Shown here one piece after another: positions 46,920 to 60,700 of a DNA stretch of 64,000 nucleotides. The stretch is from Lanius collurio (taxonomy: Eukaryota; Chordata; Aves; Passeriformes; Laniidae). The stretch's first letter is position 1. Every line of letters starts with the position of its first letter. The notes under the pieces were generated by a model. It ran no database searches. It was not told the DNA's origin and was given only the letters and a program-made list of their open reading frames with translations. The translations under genes were made by a program, and so were the position numbers. Location: the NCBI GenBank assembly GCA_020086605.1, contig JACBWW010000004.1, positions 30,383,986-30,447,985 on the forward strand, read 5' to 3'.

Positions 46920-49900
46920 GAGGGCATTTAGGTTGTTGAGGAGCTTAGACCTAAATGTCTTCTTAATCCATTTTCTCCTGTTCTCTGGCCTCTCACACCA
47001 TTTGTGGGAACTTGTTCAGCACAGGCGGTCACCTGCATGGCCCAGCCAGCATGGTTTGCCAAGTCCCTTCCCTTCTCTTGGAGGAAAGTTCAGTCTTGGA
47101 AAAGCATTTTTAGTGTGTAGCTACTTAGAGCATGCTGGCTGTGGGGAGAAGAGTTCGGAGGAAGTCTTGGGGTCAGCCACAGTCTCCAATCAGACTCAAC
47201 CATTAATGTAGAGTCCCTCCATGGGAACTGAGGACTGATAGTGGTAGGAATTTCTGAAAGGGAAATACATCTAATTATTTCATTAACTGTGCATGCAGAG
47301 TCTTGAAATATTTCAGTTTCTGGCATTTTTTTAATCACAAGAAAGATGATCTCTATGCCTCTAGTCCCTAGCCTGTGTTTTTGCACACATGCATCAGGCA
47401 GAGCAGGGAGGTAAGATACAAAGTAGAGTACAAACCCCAAAAAATAACCTAAATAATTAATTACTATAACATTGCAGGTTACTTTTTGGTGAAGTTGCAT
47501 TGAAATTTAAAATAGAAAAGTTCACTGATTCTTAGTAATTGTTCAGGTGAGTAGTAGATTGTTGGGTCAAAGAAAGTACGAAGTAGGTATGGATGTGCTA
47601 GTAGGGAAACTTTATGAAGTTTCTGTAGAGGAGAAAAGCCTGCCCTTATTTTAAAACAAGAGCCTATCTACTGACCTGACCAGACCCATAGCTGAAAAAT
47701 CAGTCTTAAACGTAAACATGTATTCGTGTCTTAAAATCTTGTTAGAAATTAAGAGCATTCTAGGTGAAAATGTACCACTTGCAGTGTAAGGTCTGTTTTT
47801 ACATGTAGAAATACGAGTGAGTATGGAACACACAGTGACTGGCCTGTGGCTGGCTCATTGAGCAGACTCAGTATGGTGGCACCGGTGAAAGCAAGGGGAA
47901 TTGAGCAGCTGTTCCTTATGTTCTCACCCAGATGAGACAAGAAATACTCTGCTGTGTGAGATGGGCACAGTTTCTGTTGTGCAATGGGCACTTCTGTCTG
48001 TAGCATTGTCACTGATGCAAAAGAAGCCTGTGGAGATCTGGTTATACTGTGTAGTTGGACCTGTATCTGATCTATCTGCACTTGGAAGCGTGTTTCTGCA
48101 GGTTTGGTTCTGAGGCTGCATCTGTGCAACACAGGCTTACTGGGAAGTGAATTGCACTAAAAGAAGTTGCTATTAGTAAACAGTGCTTGTTTGTTGGGAT
48201 TTTTGTACTGTTCCTCATAATTCACACAGGTCTCTTATTCACTGTCAGGAAGATTTCTTTTCCCTGAGGCTTCAAGGATCAAGCTCACTTCTCCTGATGA
48301 GAACACTGCTAGGCTGCAAGTGCTAGTTTACTCTGGGAAGACAATCATGATCAACAGCAAAAAGGAAGTTGGTCTGAAACTTTCTTTTACACTCAAGTCT
48401 CAGTCAGAAGTGTTTGCCCTGCAGCTACCAGAACTGGCTACAGCTAATAAGCAGTCCTGCCAAGATTAGTGGGAGGGGTTTGGTAGAAATAAATTTCCTC
48501 ACTTCATAAACATTGTGGATCCAAACCTCTGCTGCTATTTTACCCAAGAAAAATTATGCATACATGGGAAACTAAGTGGCATTTCACTGTCCAAATGCAG
48601 AGACATCAAGCCACATCTCACAACATGGAGAAGTGTTGGGCACTAGAGAATTAGGATGGTTAAAACAGTGCAGCTCCTTCGAGAGTTTTATTTCAAGCTG
48701 TTCTGATTGTGGCAGTTTTTCACAGAACAAAGGATGAGAAATAGTTGGCGCTGATGGTTCTTTTTTTTTAATTATGTGCTGGCTTGGCTCCCTAACAGTG
48801 CCTGTCATGTACCTGGGGTATTTGTTTTGGGCTAAAATCAATTTTCCAATTTCTCACGGAGAAAGTAACTTGTTGACATTTTAGTCCAAACAAGTATACA
48901 GACTCAAATATCCTAAAGGGTGGGTACAGTTGAAGAGATAACTCTACTGTTTTACTACCTCTGTTACAATGTGTTGTATCAGACTGCATTTCTCTTGCAG
49001 ATCTGGAGGCCGGATAGACCTATGATTCTAATTAAAAATCTGTTTCTGTTTCTGACACTACCTTTAGATGAGTGTCCTGGGATATTGGTTTGCTTGTGCC
49101 GAGTGGCTGTGGCTACAAGGTGATAAGGACACTGGTGTGATCGAGTGGAAGTGCTTGAGGAAAGAAAGTCTTTTGGAGATGAGGCAGCCACAGGGTTGCA
49201 GGGACTGTTGGAGATGGGAAGCTTGGGAAATGCAGTGCACTTGGACTTCCCTGTTTGGCCCATATCTTCCAGTGTCTGCTGACAGAGCTTCAGCAACTGA
49301 AAGGACAGAACTGCCTCTATGAAATGCTGAATCTTCCTTCACTCTCAAAGAGAAAAAGAAGTATGTTGGATTTATTGCCTTGCCTTCTGTTGTTCCAGCC
49401 ATTTACCTGCAGATACTATTGCCACTGAAGTCTCTATATACACACATCCATAGAGGCTCCAGGTTTCTTGGTGTATTGCTCATGGACGGGGGTTTCTATA
49501 CAGCTACTGTATGCTTTGTCCTGAAAACACAACCAACTGCTTTTTAGAGATCTTGAAACTAGACCACACATTTACTTTACAGTAATACAAGAGGCCTTAC
49601 TTACTGAAAGTAAGTTCACTGGTCAGAAAACTGTCAATTTTCATTGCCTATGTTTTACAAGCTTGCACAATTAAAAAAAGCTGGACTGCCTTCCATCTTG
49701 CAAATGATGAAGTCTTAATATATTTTAAATGTCTTTTGTGTTGTGTGACTCAGAACATGAACACTGTTCTGCCCCTGTGCACTTTTTGGTTCCAGCTTCC
49801 TCTGACACAATTGCATTTGGCATGGTTTCACCAATTTTGTTTTTGAGATTTGATGAGCACCTAGCTAGCTACCTATCTTTATAAATCATGTTAAAATTTT

Positions 49901-52080
49901 GGCCTGGATACAGAATAAAATGCACTTGTCTGATCAAATATATACAAATAAATCAAGATGAGTAGAGCGGGAATCCATTGAAAAGCTTGTTTAGTATGAC
50001 ATATACCATTTTCCAAATGTTATCTCTGCCTTCCAATAATGACTTTAATTCTTTGCTGTATGCCATTAAGAAAATAATTCATGAGAACTGAAGAGAAAGA
50101 AATCAAAAAGAGAAAGTAATAAAAGATGCTGAAGGGATAGAGACTTGCTGTCAAAATAAGGCATTTGTGTAAGCCTCAGGCTATAGAACGAGGAGGACTC
50201 TTGTGCTGGCAAAAAGTACCCTATGGAAATAAAAGGGGCTGCCATAGTAAAGGAGAACAGGTGGCTGTGATCATTCCTTCCCTCTGCCACCTACTTTTTT
50301 GCTTAGAGGTAGAATAAAATATAAGCTACCTTCAGGACATTCATCAACTTTCTTAGTTGCATTAGTCATATTCCAGCTTCTGGTCTTGCAAGTGTAATGC
50401 CTCCAATTACATCTGCAGCTGTGCACCTTCTTCTTTCTTCTTGGTCTGGCCCTCCAGGTTGCAATGGCATCAGTCAATGGAGAATTCTTCTCAGGTCAGC
50501 TGCCTCTTCTGTTTTTCTGCTAAGTTGTGCCTTGGTGGATTCTTGATAGCACCAGACTGACTCTTAGTATTTGGACCACCCCACTACAAGCACTCCAGAG
50601 AAGATCAAAGTGGGCATATCAGGTCACATTGACCAGCTGGAGGAGGTCAGGGATGGAGAGAGCTGAGAGAGGGCTGGAGGCATGAGGGTGTCTTGGACAA
50701 GAGCTCTGATGTCTGGATTAGGAAGTGTGTTGTGGAGTAAAAGGCTTTGAGCAGTGAGGGCACTGGGGTGAGAAGCCCAGCTTGTCTTTTTTCTCATAAG
50801 GTTCTCATTGTGACTTTGCCATTTACAAGTTGTATGTAAATTCAAAAGGAAGGTGTGGAAGATTGATATGTTCCCAAGATTCCACAGAGGTTAATTGTTT
50901 TTTTTCCTCAAGGAGCTTTTATCATACAGAAGTAGAGCAAGTCCCATTGAAGAACTAAGTATTTTAGTCTAGCCTAAACACCAGTAGAATGCAAAATGTT
51001 TTAGATGAAGAAAGATAGTGTAAACTTGAACTCTTACCAAGCTACAGAAGTCTTGCTTGAAGTAGATTGCTGATGCTATTGATCTAACAATGCAGAGATA
51101 TATTAGGCATAATATTCCTGCATTTGACATGAGCAGTGAGGACAGCACCTCCAAGGGGTTTAGGGTGCCTGGAGCTACATACTCTGTAAGACAATGTAAA
51201 AGGAAATGTTTGCCTTGTGCAGTTTTCAAGCCCAAATAAGTAGGTTTAAAAACTGGGCCATTAACACTCTCTGTTCCAGCTTGTACATATCACAGTCCAT
51301 AAAGCTTCCTGTAGAGGAACCAAGTAGAGAATCTGTGGTTTCATTTGATTCCAGAGATTATTAAGAAGTGAAGATTGAGGCAGGGGGTCAGATTGATTCA
51401 GTAGTCCACCTCTGCACATTTGTGTGCTCTTTCAAGGCCACGCATGGTGGAGCCTTTCTGGTTTTAGAGATAGGATAAGATATTCTTAAATTCTCAAAAC
51501 CGCTAATTTCAGAACTGCTATTTTTAGAGAATGGATTTTTTTAGTGGGTTTTTACCAGATTCAGGGGAACATTTTTGTACCTTGGACCCAAATGTAATTC
51601 AGTGGTTAAATACATTTAAACACAGACCCTGGGTGTCTCTGCCTAATCTCCTGCAACCCTCTGTGGAGTTGAGAGTGTAATTCTGAGCCTTAAAACTGAT
51701 TTTCATGTAAGGAAGGTTGACATTGTCATAGCTTAACAAAGACCTTTCATTAAAACCTGTTACCCCTTTTCCACACTCCTCACCCTTGGCTTCCCTGTGG
51801 ATATCATTGCAAAGCTGGCATCTGAATCAGCTTGTGTTATGTATCACAGATTTTTGACTTATGGTCAAAATTCTATCTTCTGTGGTTCCAGTAATTTTTC
51901 CACTTTTAATTTTATTTTTGTTTGAACCCTGAATGCAGAATGACCCATGGTCAGGGGACTGTTTCAGTCCTGTGCTTTTGTGGATTGAAATCTGTGCTGT
52001 GGGCAGTGTGAGAGAGAACCTGATGAATTTGATTTCACAGGGGAGTAATTTTTAAGTCCTGTTGAACCAATGTTAGCAAT
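46920..52080. other. Unique non-coding sequence
   Basis: No supported gene. Open frames up to 136 codons (47090-47500, minus) and 127 codons (47749-48132, minus) have no recognisable domain. A TAGCTAGCTA palindrome lies near 49862. A polypyrimidine-AG acceptor-like site occurs at about 48985-49000 but is not followed by convincing coding sequence. Confidence 0.5.
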
Positions 52081-55000
52081 ATTGAGTACTTTAATGGAGC
52101 GAGCCTGCCAGTTGCTGACAGGGTTTTCAGCATCCTGCCATCTCGCTCAGCCAGAATCATTTAAAATTGACATGGTGCTGAAAATGAGGAGGCTAGGGAG
52201 TCTGGATTTGATGACATATCCATATGTGGGCATGTTTTAAATGTATTAGGATAATCTTGTTTGAAGGTTCTGTACACCAGTTGTGCATGTTTAGTGCATT
52301 AGAAAATGGGATAATTTTGTATTGAGGCAGTTGTTTCTGGAGATATCAGAACATCTACAAGTACTTTTCTGAGCTGTTACAAAGCATATAAGCTACCCTA
52401 TGTTGGATGTGGTGCACCACATTGCTTAGCTCTGGTGATAATGGAATTGTCACTTCAATTTTGCTAGGAAAAAGCTTTGGGGGCTAGAGATTGTGTTCAT
52501 TTAACCTATAATAGCTAGGATATCCTGTGTACTTTTGCCATGGGTGTTTGACAATGAGCTTCTTAACTCTGTCTTGTGCACTCTGTTTTTCAAGGCTTGA
52601 TTATTTTATAACCCTCATTTTTTTGGCTGGAGTAGTGATTTTTAATATTTTTTTTGTTCTTAATCCGAAGAGTGTCTAATGGAGCTGCAGACTACTTGGG
52701 AAATTTCATCATAAGCAGTTTTCAAAGCATGAAAGGTTAAAATAGGAGATTGGTATTTTGAGAAGCCTGAAATAGGGGAGAACATGCTCCCCTGGGTTTT
52801 ACATAGAAAATCACAAATTTGTAGTCTTTCTCAGAGGAGTATGTGCAAGGGATAGCTTAAGACTTGGGTGATGGATATGACTTTGCCTGTCAGGCATGAC
52901 ACATGAGGTTCCTAGAAAAGGCAAATCAGAGAGAGAGATTAGCTTTCATTGTTCTGAATTTTCACCTTGGAGCAGCCTCTCTCTCTCCAGTGACAAGAAA
53001 AGAAGCTGGCAAATTAGCTAAAGTCATTGCAAATGCATCCCTTTATGTCCTGAACATAAGAAATGGCACAGGCATTCCTTCAGCATGACAGTAAGGATGC
53101 TCATTTTGGTATCTTGGTCATGTTTCACTTGTGATAATGGTATCGTTGATTCACCTCCTGTTTTAATTGGGTGAATTAACTTCCTTTGCATGAGGGGTGC
53201 TGAATTGGGTAACTGCCTAGCACAGAAAGAGTTACAGGGTCAGTCATGGAGAATGGAAACTGCAGCTTATTTTACTGCTGTGTACTGAGGGCTGTACACA
53301 TCTATTGGGAAGGGCTGCTCTGGTATTTGCCTGATGGTAGCAGACAGGCTTGGGAGCGGAGGCTTGGAGAAGTCAGAGAAGAAAAGGGGGGAGGTGGGTA
53401 GTAGCTCAGTGATAAAGAAAAGATGTATGTGACTCACCCTCTTCTAACAGAGATGGAGAAACAGAAGGAAACCAGTCCTTTAATCCTTCTCATTGTTTCT
53501 GTGGCTGCCCTCGTTTTTGGAGGTTTAAATTAAAGGATCAAAACGTGGAATCTGGGAATTTTTCCAGATATACTTTTGAGGCACTCTTTGACTGTTGCAG
53601 AACTGATTGCACCAAGCAAAGTGCAAACTGTCTGTCCTTGCACTACAGAGTTAACACTTCTGTCTGGACTTACTTATTCCTAGTCATGGATTTTAGCTAT
53701 TTTCCACCAGAGAACCCATATACTTCTGAATTGCATCTCAGCTGTCCTCCCCAAGTTCCTGTTGTTCACCTGATGGTACCTGTCTGCTCTGCTCTGCGTG
53801 GGTAGATGGGGGTAGACAAATACTTAAACATCCCCTGAGTAATATAAATGCTGCACAGTTAGTTATTCATTATTGCTGACTTTATAGAGCAGCCTATGTT
53901 GAGATACATCAATGTGCCTGGCTTCTTTTTTCTCATCTCTCCAGATAGAACAGCCTGGCTGGACCAGTGACTTTTTGTTGGAAAAGGCAAAATCACCTGC
54001 CTGAAACATAAAGCTCAGGTCTTGGATGTCAGGTCTCATAAAGAAACTTTGTAAATAAGAAAGTTTTAAAACTATAGGTGGGTCTGACTTCAGTTTCATA
54101 TTAATTTCATAAAATTTTGTGACACTTTAAATTACTTAGGGTAATTAAGCAGCACTCTATTGTAGTACAATTCTGGAAGTAATTTACTTTGGATGGTAAG
54201 TGATGTGGTACCTGCAGAGGTCCCCCAGCCCCCTCAGTCTATCTCAAATATGCACTGTTATAATACTTTTAGAACATCAGAGAGAGTAGATTTAACTTAC
54301 CTAGATGTACACAATATAATTTTTGTTCTCTAGGGATTTGTGGCAATTTGCCAGAGATGGAGCACTCAGTGCAGCACACTGCTTTTTGTTTTCTGGCCTC
54401 TGCAGCTCTGTCACTGTGCTTGCAGAGCACACTAGTAATACGCAGCTCTTGTAGCATCACTCCAGACAGTGGAGACTCATAGAATGGCACTCAAATGAAT
54501 ACAAACATGAATTGTTTCTTTGATCTCCATAGACTTCCCGCAGGCTGCTGTTGAAGGTTTTTTTTCAAGGTCATCAAGTGTTGGCCATAAAGAAAATGCT
54601 GGCTTTTGTGCCTGTGGTTGGCTGGCTAGAAAACATATTAGTCATTGAGATAATGGGAAAAAATCACTTTGTCTAGATCAGACACTCTTTGAGCATGGGG
54701 AAAAATAATTGAGGACAAATTGTATCTTCTGGGCATCAGAATGGGCAATAGCAACCAACCTACCGTACAAATAGTTCTGAAGTCTTAACCACTCTGCTGG
54801 AATCAGCTATGGTTTCACTAAATCATGATGCAAATATCCTTTTAGTTTTAAAGCTTAGGTGTCCTTAAGAGAATAAACATGTTTAGCAACACAGTCCAAT
54901 TATCCTACTCAGATTTATAGCCATACAGCTTCAGCTGAATTTTACCACTGAAAAAACAGGATGGAAACCAGGGTGTTCCTGTGTTCCCAGATGTTATTGT

Positions 55001-57738
55001 GAGATAACTCTTATTCCCAGCTGTTATCAATTCTAGTGAAATAGCCTTTTCATTCAACCTAGCCAACAGCCTTTAAGCCAGAGATGAGACTTCAGTTGTT
55101 TTATTCATTCAAAAAGCACAGGGATTAGGTCTAAATGCTAATTTGAAGAAAGACAGTAGTTCTGTCAAACCAGCAAGTGATGGTGCCACTGAAGTCCCTC
55201 TCATTCAGATGAAATGTCATTTGCCAGTTGTACTTGCAGTCCTGGAATTGCTAAACAAGAAGTCTCTTACAGAGACTGGGCTGATATTTGTAAAGCACTT
55301 TGTGATTCCTGGATGAAGGATGCATTATAAATACATGTAAAATTACTAGCAAACTTTATTTATGTGCTTTGAAGACACTGTTTGTCAGAACTGGATTGCT
55401 GCAAGGCTGAGCTCACTGTTTTGCCCAGAGTCATGGTGGCTCTGGGCACTGTCATGTTGCACTTAGCTCAAGTGGGTTGGCACTGCCTGGGGTCCTTCTG
55501 GCCAGCTCCATTTAATCACAAAGTGTACAATCACCGCTGAACTTGCCAAGAACATGCTTGTGCAGTGGAATTGCCCTGCATAAGGTATGTTGATCTCCTA
55601 AAGTTATTTGAATGCCTAAATATTTCCATGCATTTGTAAAGAAAAGCCTAGAATAACAAAGCTTAAAGGAGAAATTTGTAGCTTTCTTCAGGCTTTGATA
55701 GGAGTGGATGGAAGGCTCAGATCCAGAATTTCTAGGGGGTACAGTATTCTTCCCATTTCTTTCTGGTCTCCTTCCCTTCATACAAGTCTTTCAGATTCAA
55801 ACATGGAGCCACTGTCAGACACCTTCTCGTACTGCACTATGGGTAGAAGACTCTGGTAAAATTTGTAGTGTTTCTTTTAAATAGATTTTTTAAAAAGGAA
55901 TAGCTTAAAACATTATCTTTGCAATAAAAGAAAATGCTCTCCTCAGATGTGTTCCTAACAAAAAGGCTGCAGCGTTTTTTCAGTGAGGTTATTGAAATAA
56001 ACTTTTACATGCAGTACATGAAGAAAACCCTAACTTAAACTCTATTGTTCTGATACTTAGGAAGAAGCATAAGCAAGATATCAGAAAGACCAACCAAAAT
56101 ATTTTAAAATATGCGTTTTAAAGTAATTCTCAAGTAACCAAATAGCATCTTTTTCATCAGTAAGTACATGCAATCTACTAATCTGTTTTTAATGGGTTTC
56201 AATGTGATTTCATCTTTGTTTTTAATACTAGAACATTTAGGTATTTTTAAGCTTGGGGTGGCCAGGATGGGGGTGGAGGGATTCCTTTCTTTTCTTCTTG
56301 TCATTATCAGACATAATTTTTCTGGCTGCAGAAATTCTCTCTTGGAGCATCCTGAGCAGATTTTTGGCAGTTGAGACTAAACAATCAGCCATTTTTTGTA
56401 ATGTGTTGTTTTTTGTGTTCAGCCAGCCTGAAATTTACTGCCTTGAGAGCAGCAAATACTTATCATATTAATTCATTTCTCTTGTCTGTGCAGTTCAAGT
56501 GACATCAATTCATGCCTTTTCCCATTGCATGTCTGATTAAGATTCCAATGTAGATATGGAATTGAGGAGCTGGGATTTTGTTCCTTGGGAAGAATAGCTG
56601 TCTAATGGATCAGGATAGTAGTTAAAAGCAAGTGAAAGGATAATTTTTAACTCTCAGGTAGTGACAATATTTTTTCTATAAACAGCAATTAAAAGTTGCT
56701 CTATTTGTAAAAATGTATTTTCAAGTTAATTCTAAAGCAGTTACAAGCATGCCAAACACAGAGCTATAATTCCCAGAAGAGATCTTCTTGTGATGTCAAA
56801 GAAACTTAGAATCAAGGCAAAATAGATGTAATACTGCTTGCACATACCTTCTATGAGTATTTCTGGAGGAGGCTTATTGTTTGCACTTTGCAGTGTATTC
56901 CAGACCAAGATTTCCGAAGGCAGCTGCCCTACCTTGAGTGCCTATGCAAAGAGTATCTTTTGCAGTATAGATGTTCACATATCCTGTAGGCAGTGCTCTA
57001 GGTCAGGTGTTAATAGAACTTACTCTAACTGTCCTGTACACATTCAAGAGTCCTGGACCAGGACTCTTCAATTACTTTGCTGCCCTCCTATGTACTGTTC
57101 TCTTCCTATCAGATCTCAGGCTGTGATTAGCTTTAAATTGATGCTGTGGCTTTTTCCCTGAGAAGAATTTTCCATCTTAAAATCTGTATTGCTTTCAGAT
57201 CCTTTATCTAATTGTAAGTTTTAATGATAAATTTTGTGTGCCCAAAGGGTAAAAACAGCAGCTTTATTCCATTGACTGGCATTCTTCTAAATTAAGTTTT
57301 GCAACCATAGCAGAAAAGAAACTTCTGAGTTGTATTTTCCTTCTTCTAGTTCTTGTATTTAAGACTAGGGATAGTCATATTCTGCTAAGTGATTCATATG
57401 TTCTGTAATTTACAGAGATTACATGAAATGTACGAAAATAAGATAAACTAAATTAGAAAATATATCTCCTAATACCGTGTCTTAGCCATTGTTATGGTGC
57501 CATAACTGCAAGAGAAATCAAGTTAACATTTTAACTTCTAAAAATGAATGCATCTCTTAAAAGCACAGAAGAGAAAAACAAGTTCAGCCTGCCCTAAAGA
57601 CTCCATGGAAAGAGCTGGAAGGTCCTGCAGTCCTACATCAGATCTCAGCCAGGGCCAAACACACTTGACAAGGTCACCAAGCAGAACCAGTCAGGATGGA
57701 GCAGTTCTCCAGAAAAGATCTGACTGTGCTGTGCACCT
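52081..57738. other. Unique non-coding sequence
   Basis: No supported gene. 52080-52200 and 53150-53290 resemble conserved non-coding DNA in texture. A 14-bp imperfect direct repeat (TTCCCAGATGTTAT / TTCCCAGCTGTTAT) lies at 54984-54997 and 55014-55027. The frames at 52903-53088 and 56838-57161 are short and unrecognised. Confidence 0.5.
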
Positions 57739-57783
57739 CAGCACCTAAGGTGCTGCTTTAAGGCAGGAGATGCTGCCTTAAAG
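57739..57783. repeat. Two abutting perfect inverted repeats
   Basis: CAGCACCT-A-AGGTGCTG fills 57739-57755 (8-bp arms, 1-nt centre). The next base starts CTTTAAGGCAG-GAGATG-CTGCCTTAAAG, 57756-57783 (11-bp arms, 6-nt loop). Together they form a 45-base block that could fold into two adjacent hairpins with no spacer. Confidence 0.95.
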
Positions 57784-60700
57784 AAAAAGATCTCTCTTCT
57801 CTTACTGTGGTTTTTTCTCTTTGCCTCACTGGACACTTGCAGTGTGATAACTCACATGTGGCCGCACCTCCATGATTTGAAGTCACACCCCAGTTAAAGT
57901 CCAGGTTAACTGAAGAACAATGGTATATGATAAAAAAAAATTCTGTGGAAGCTAGGAAAAGGGCTTGGAATCCCATACCTTTCCATCACTTGCTTAAAGC
58001 TGCTGTAGCTTCGCTGTGACAGCTGGTCATACCTGTACGGAATGTGTTTCATGGCTCTCAGTTCCTGATTCATCAGAAGAGTGGGTACTCTCTTTGAAAT
58101 CAGCTCTTCAGCTTATGACTGAGTAAAAATCTTTGGCCTAATGCACAGAGGCTTCACCTCTTGAGAATCTTGACTATAAACCTTTGTCTGTGTCCTTCAT
58201 TGCCATTCTAAGGTTGTGTTGTTATCTCTCCAAAGCCAGGGTTAATTCTATATTCTGAATTATTGTAATGTCATGTTTACTGAAAAATTATGTTGGAGTG
58301 AGAGCTGTTCAATTAAAATTCTGATAGCATATTGAGTCCTGAGACAGCTACTAACGCACAAAAAATAGAAATATATGTTATATATGTAATGCCTATTTTT
58401 TTTATTCTAAAACAGGAGATTAATGCCAGGCAGTATATCAGCAGCAGTTACCAGCTTTCATAATTTGTTTGACAGATTAGTAATTGCTCTACTTCAAGCA
58501 AATGTTTTCAAAGTAGATGGCACACATAAGTGACTTTTGCTGTTTATTTGGAATCTGTTTCTGTAATCTCAAGTAATTCGAGGAACACCCAATACTAGAT
58601 GGTTAAGACAGTAAGACAGCTTTATTTTGTGTAAAAGATTTCATGCAGATTGTATCCCCAGATGCCTCCCTGTTTTGTCATATGGTCGGTTAAACAAAAA
58701 ACCAACCAAACAAACAACAAAACACCAAAAAGAGGTGAACCCAGTCTGAAAGACCTGGGGTTTGGTTTATGTGTCCGTAATTTTGAAGAGGTGGTTCACG
58801 ACAGCAGTAAATTTAGGAGTACATTTGGCTGTGAGGGACAAACTTGCCATATATGCAGTGGTATCACTTTCTCAGTGATAAAGAAAGGAATTTAGTTTCA
58901 AGCAAGGGGAGACAAGATATACTTCCAGATTTTTTAAAGCAAGTGATTTGCTGAAATATAACTAAAGAACTGTTCCAGATGGCAGAATTTGCAGAGAGAG
59001 ATTCTACTGTATTTAACAGCAATAAGATTAACTGTATGGGCCAACAAGAACCAAATGTTAAATCAAAATGGAAAGCAAAGAGACTGTAGATGCTGAACGT
59101 ACAACCAACCATGAGCTACAGCTTGAAACTACTGTGTGAGTTGACATTCAGTTGTGATCAGTTTGAGAGTAGGGCACCATGGTCATGCTTTTCTGCAAAA
59201 GGAAGAATGAAAGGTATGACTGCTTATGAATGCAGCAATCTGAAAGGGGAGGTGGAATCAAGAGAGAAAAGCAAGGTGATGGTAAAGCCCAAGACCTTAA
59301 GATAGAGAATTGCAAGCATAAAAGTGAAGGAAAAAATAGTGGCCTTTTTGTTGTCAAGACTTGTAGGAGTTTTTCAGTTTACATTTCAATTAATCTATGT
59401 ATCTTCATCTTGAAAAGTCATAGGAGAGGCTAAAGGTGATCATGCACATCATTTGAAAGATTATGATGTCTTCCAAACCTTGGTGACCAGTGCAGCCACT
59501 GAATGGAGCAGTGCTCTCAGCCCTTTCCCTCCGTGTTGACATGGCTGTTTGCTCATCGTAGTCAGAAGATTTGGGGATTTGAATGAAGTAACCAAATGCC
59601 ATACCAATCTAATGGAAGTTGTCTTCTAACATCTGTGGATCTCTCAAAATGTTTGTATAGGAATGTAGGGGGCAAAACAAGGGCTGCATTTTCTACAGTT
59701 GTCTTAGGCTAGAAGATGAGGGAATTCCCCTGTCCATCTTCCTACATTTATGTATGCAAATCAGCAGAAGCACAGATACAAAGTTATATATGAGAAAGAG
59801 CTGAAAGGTAGAGTTACAATTTTAATGCCATCAAATAGGAAATGTGCAGATGAAAATGTTGTGCTGTGGCAGTATTTGCACTCTCTCTGATTTTTCTTCT
59901 GTTCATTTATTTTGGTGTCTGCATCTATATGAATTGCTGCTGCTCTCAGAACTGTTTCATCTTATATGTCTGAACTGTGCATTCATGCCTAGCCGAGATC
60001 AAAACTCGAAGTCATTATTCTCTGTGAACTTTCTCGTGTATTTGGCTTATTAGTGGTCTGGTTATCTGGCCCATAACTGCCAGCACTGATCTGGAAATTA
60101 CCATTGCACTACTGGTAGAAATAATTGAAGGTAGTGAGGCTGGTAATAAACTGCATTTTTATATTATTCTCTAACAGCAGTGTTTTATCACCCATTTCTT
60201 AAGGAAAAGTTATGAAATATGGTTCCTGCCAAAGACACAATATGCAGTTCACCATTGATAGGTAAATAGTATATCAGTTTATAATTGTGTAGGGGGAAAA
60301 GGTAGTTCAAAGGATATGAGTAATCTAATGAAAGATTTTAAAAATAAAACCAGGTCATTACAGTAATATACAGTCTGAAATGTATGGCCTTTGCACTGAT
60401 GTGGAGAGTGTGCTTCTTCCTTCTTCTGCCTAGATGTAAGCTCTGTGTGTTTCAGTTCTGTGCCTTGCAGTTTGTCATGATTTCTAAAAGACACAACAAA
60501 GAAAACAAAAAAAGCCTGAGGAGTTCATAGAGATGGCAGGAATTTTCACTACTGGCACTGTGAAGAATCCTGATTGATTTCACATCCCCTGCCCTCTCAG
60601 GAGTGCTCACCACATTACAGAGTAACAGCTGACAAGAACCAATTATAAGTGTAAAAAAAAAGGCTTTTATACATGCTTCTATGATAAGCAGAAGAAAAGA

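Noticed and set aside
48985..49125. Polypyrimidine-AG followed by an open stretch, exon-like
   Set aside because: The following sequence is AT-rich, opens in competing frames on both strands and has no recognisable coding content.
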